Of a stretch of DNA of 33,510 nt, positions 32,701-33,510 are shown one piece after another; position 1 is the first letter of the stretch; each line of letters begins with the position of its first letter. This stretch comes from Phoronis australis (taxonomy: Eukaryota > Phoronida > Phoronidae): NCBI GenBank assembly GCA_002633005.1, contig NMRA01000109.1:52035-85544 (forward strand). The letters run 5' to 3'. Made by a program: the position numbers and the translations under genes. The notes under the pieces are model-generated. The model had not been told where the DNA came from. It made no database searches and saw only the letters and a program-made list of their open reading frames with translations.

Positions 32701-33510
32701 GGACCAGGCAGAGAGTGATAAATGCTATGTCACAGGTTCCCTTTATATGTTTTTCTGTGTGATGAGCCAGCCCCACTGACTCCAGACCACCTTTATTTTT
32801 TTTCCAAAACGTCCCCTTTTGGATCCCATGGATATCATTTGTTTCTGGCCACTATTGAGCCTGACAGCAGTTGAGTTTTAGCGAAACTTAAAGAGCTAGC
32901 TTGAGTAGTGGAGTACCATTGAAACACTGAACCTGTGTTATTGATCAGGTGTGACCCTCGACTACTTTTTTATGCAATTTTGACAGATTTCGTTAATTCT
33001 TTGTCTATTTTTAGAGCCGCGTAAGATGAATACTTCTAGTGATTTTTTAAACGGTCAAAATTGGCTCAAATCGCCCCCCGATATCTCAGCTGGCACAAGT
33101 CTCAGAACATTCTATTACAAATCAGTCTGTTGAACTCACCTTAGATCTACTAATCAAAACAGAAATTCGTCTCGTGCTTGCTGGTTTCCTGTCTCCTTAA
33201 AGTCCTTCTCTCACGCGTTGTTAACCCTTATTACATGGTTAGAAGATGTTATAAGGATCACAGAAGTACCTACCCCATAACTAATACACGATCTGTACTC
33301 GAAAAAAGTTTAAATGAACGCGCCACTCACGATTCGCACCCGAAGAACCACCGCCACTTTGAACTTGCCGCGAACCCGGAAGTACAATTCATTCAGGAAC
33401 CCAGGCCGAGAAAACGCCGTCAGTGCGACTGGAGCAGTGCCTGTACTGTTACCAGCCAGCAAACGGGGATAAAATAATCGACAGCGCGCCTTAATTTTAA
33501 TAAAATCAAA
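29736..33510. other. Non-coding stretch after the last recognised exon
   Basis: No recognisable exon, RNA gene or mobile element. Open frames at 30364-30588, 31177-31580 (both strands) and 33178-33477 carry no motif I can name. A near-palindrome around TGTACATGTAGTACA lies at 30421-30435. The stretch begins with a splice donor, so its left part is intron. Confidence 0.45.

Overview
The window looks like non-coding-rich genomic DNA of a marine invertebrate animal. It is AT-rich, with no operons or ribosome binding sites. Its coding islands are short, each bounded by AG acceptors and GT donors, and lie among many decayed animal-type mobile elements: a Penelope-like element with a GIY-YIG nuclease, an I/R1-like non-LTR element with RNase H, a tRNA-derived SINE, a solo LTR and inverted-repeat elements. 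I cannot name the species. FTP-lectin/WSC modules, GIY-YIG Penelope elements and P2RX7_C-like modules point loosely to a hemichordate, cephalochordate or lophotrochozoan.

The only gene I can support runs on the + strand and is seen as three exons. They are the N-terminal half of a fucolectin-type F5/8C (FTP) domain (5340-5648), a complete eight-cysteine WSC domain (8511-8849), and the C-terminal half of an FTP domain ending in the LSLAEVEVF signature (29484-29735). All three are phase 1-1, so they are interchangeable cassettes. The WSC exon therefore lies between two FTP halves, and a 20.6-kb interval separates it from the last exon. A degenerate second copy of the first exon (about 5990-6365) has a frameshift and a destroyed splice donor. 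I did not find the first exon with the signal peptide, or the last exon.

Layout: 1-5339 is non-coding with a fold-back element (3584-3763) and a minus-strand SINE (4340-4441). 5340-8849 holds the exons and the pseudo-exon. 8850-29483 is an apparent giant intron. Within it lie a Cys-rich CXC-like remnant broken by an 11-bp duplication (12.1 kb), the Penelope-like remnant (15.6-16.25 kb), the I-like remnant (16.4-18.2 kb), a candidate TIR element carrying a broken P2RX7_C-like ORF (21.7-23.6 kb), a solo LTR with four heat-shock-element palindromes (23.8-24.5 kb) and a second CXC-like ORF (25.1-25.8 kb). Then come a 50-bp-period palindrome array (26.15-26.5 kb), three nucleosome-length repeat units each starting with a CTCF-like core (26.5-26.96 kb), and another TIR element (27.4-28.03 kb). 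29736-33510 shows no recognisable gene.

If the gene is functional, its product should be a secreted or cell-surface lectin-like protein. The rest is mobile-element debris and repeats, of which the palindrome array and the CTCF-like modules are the least ordinary.
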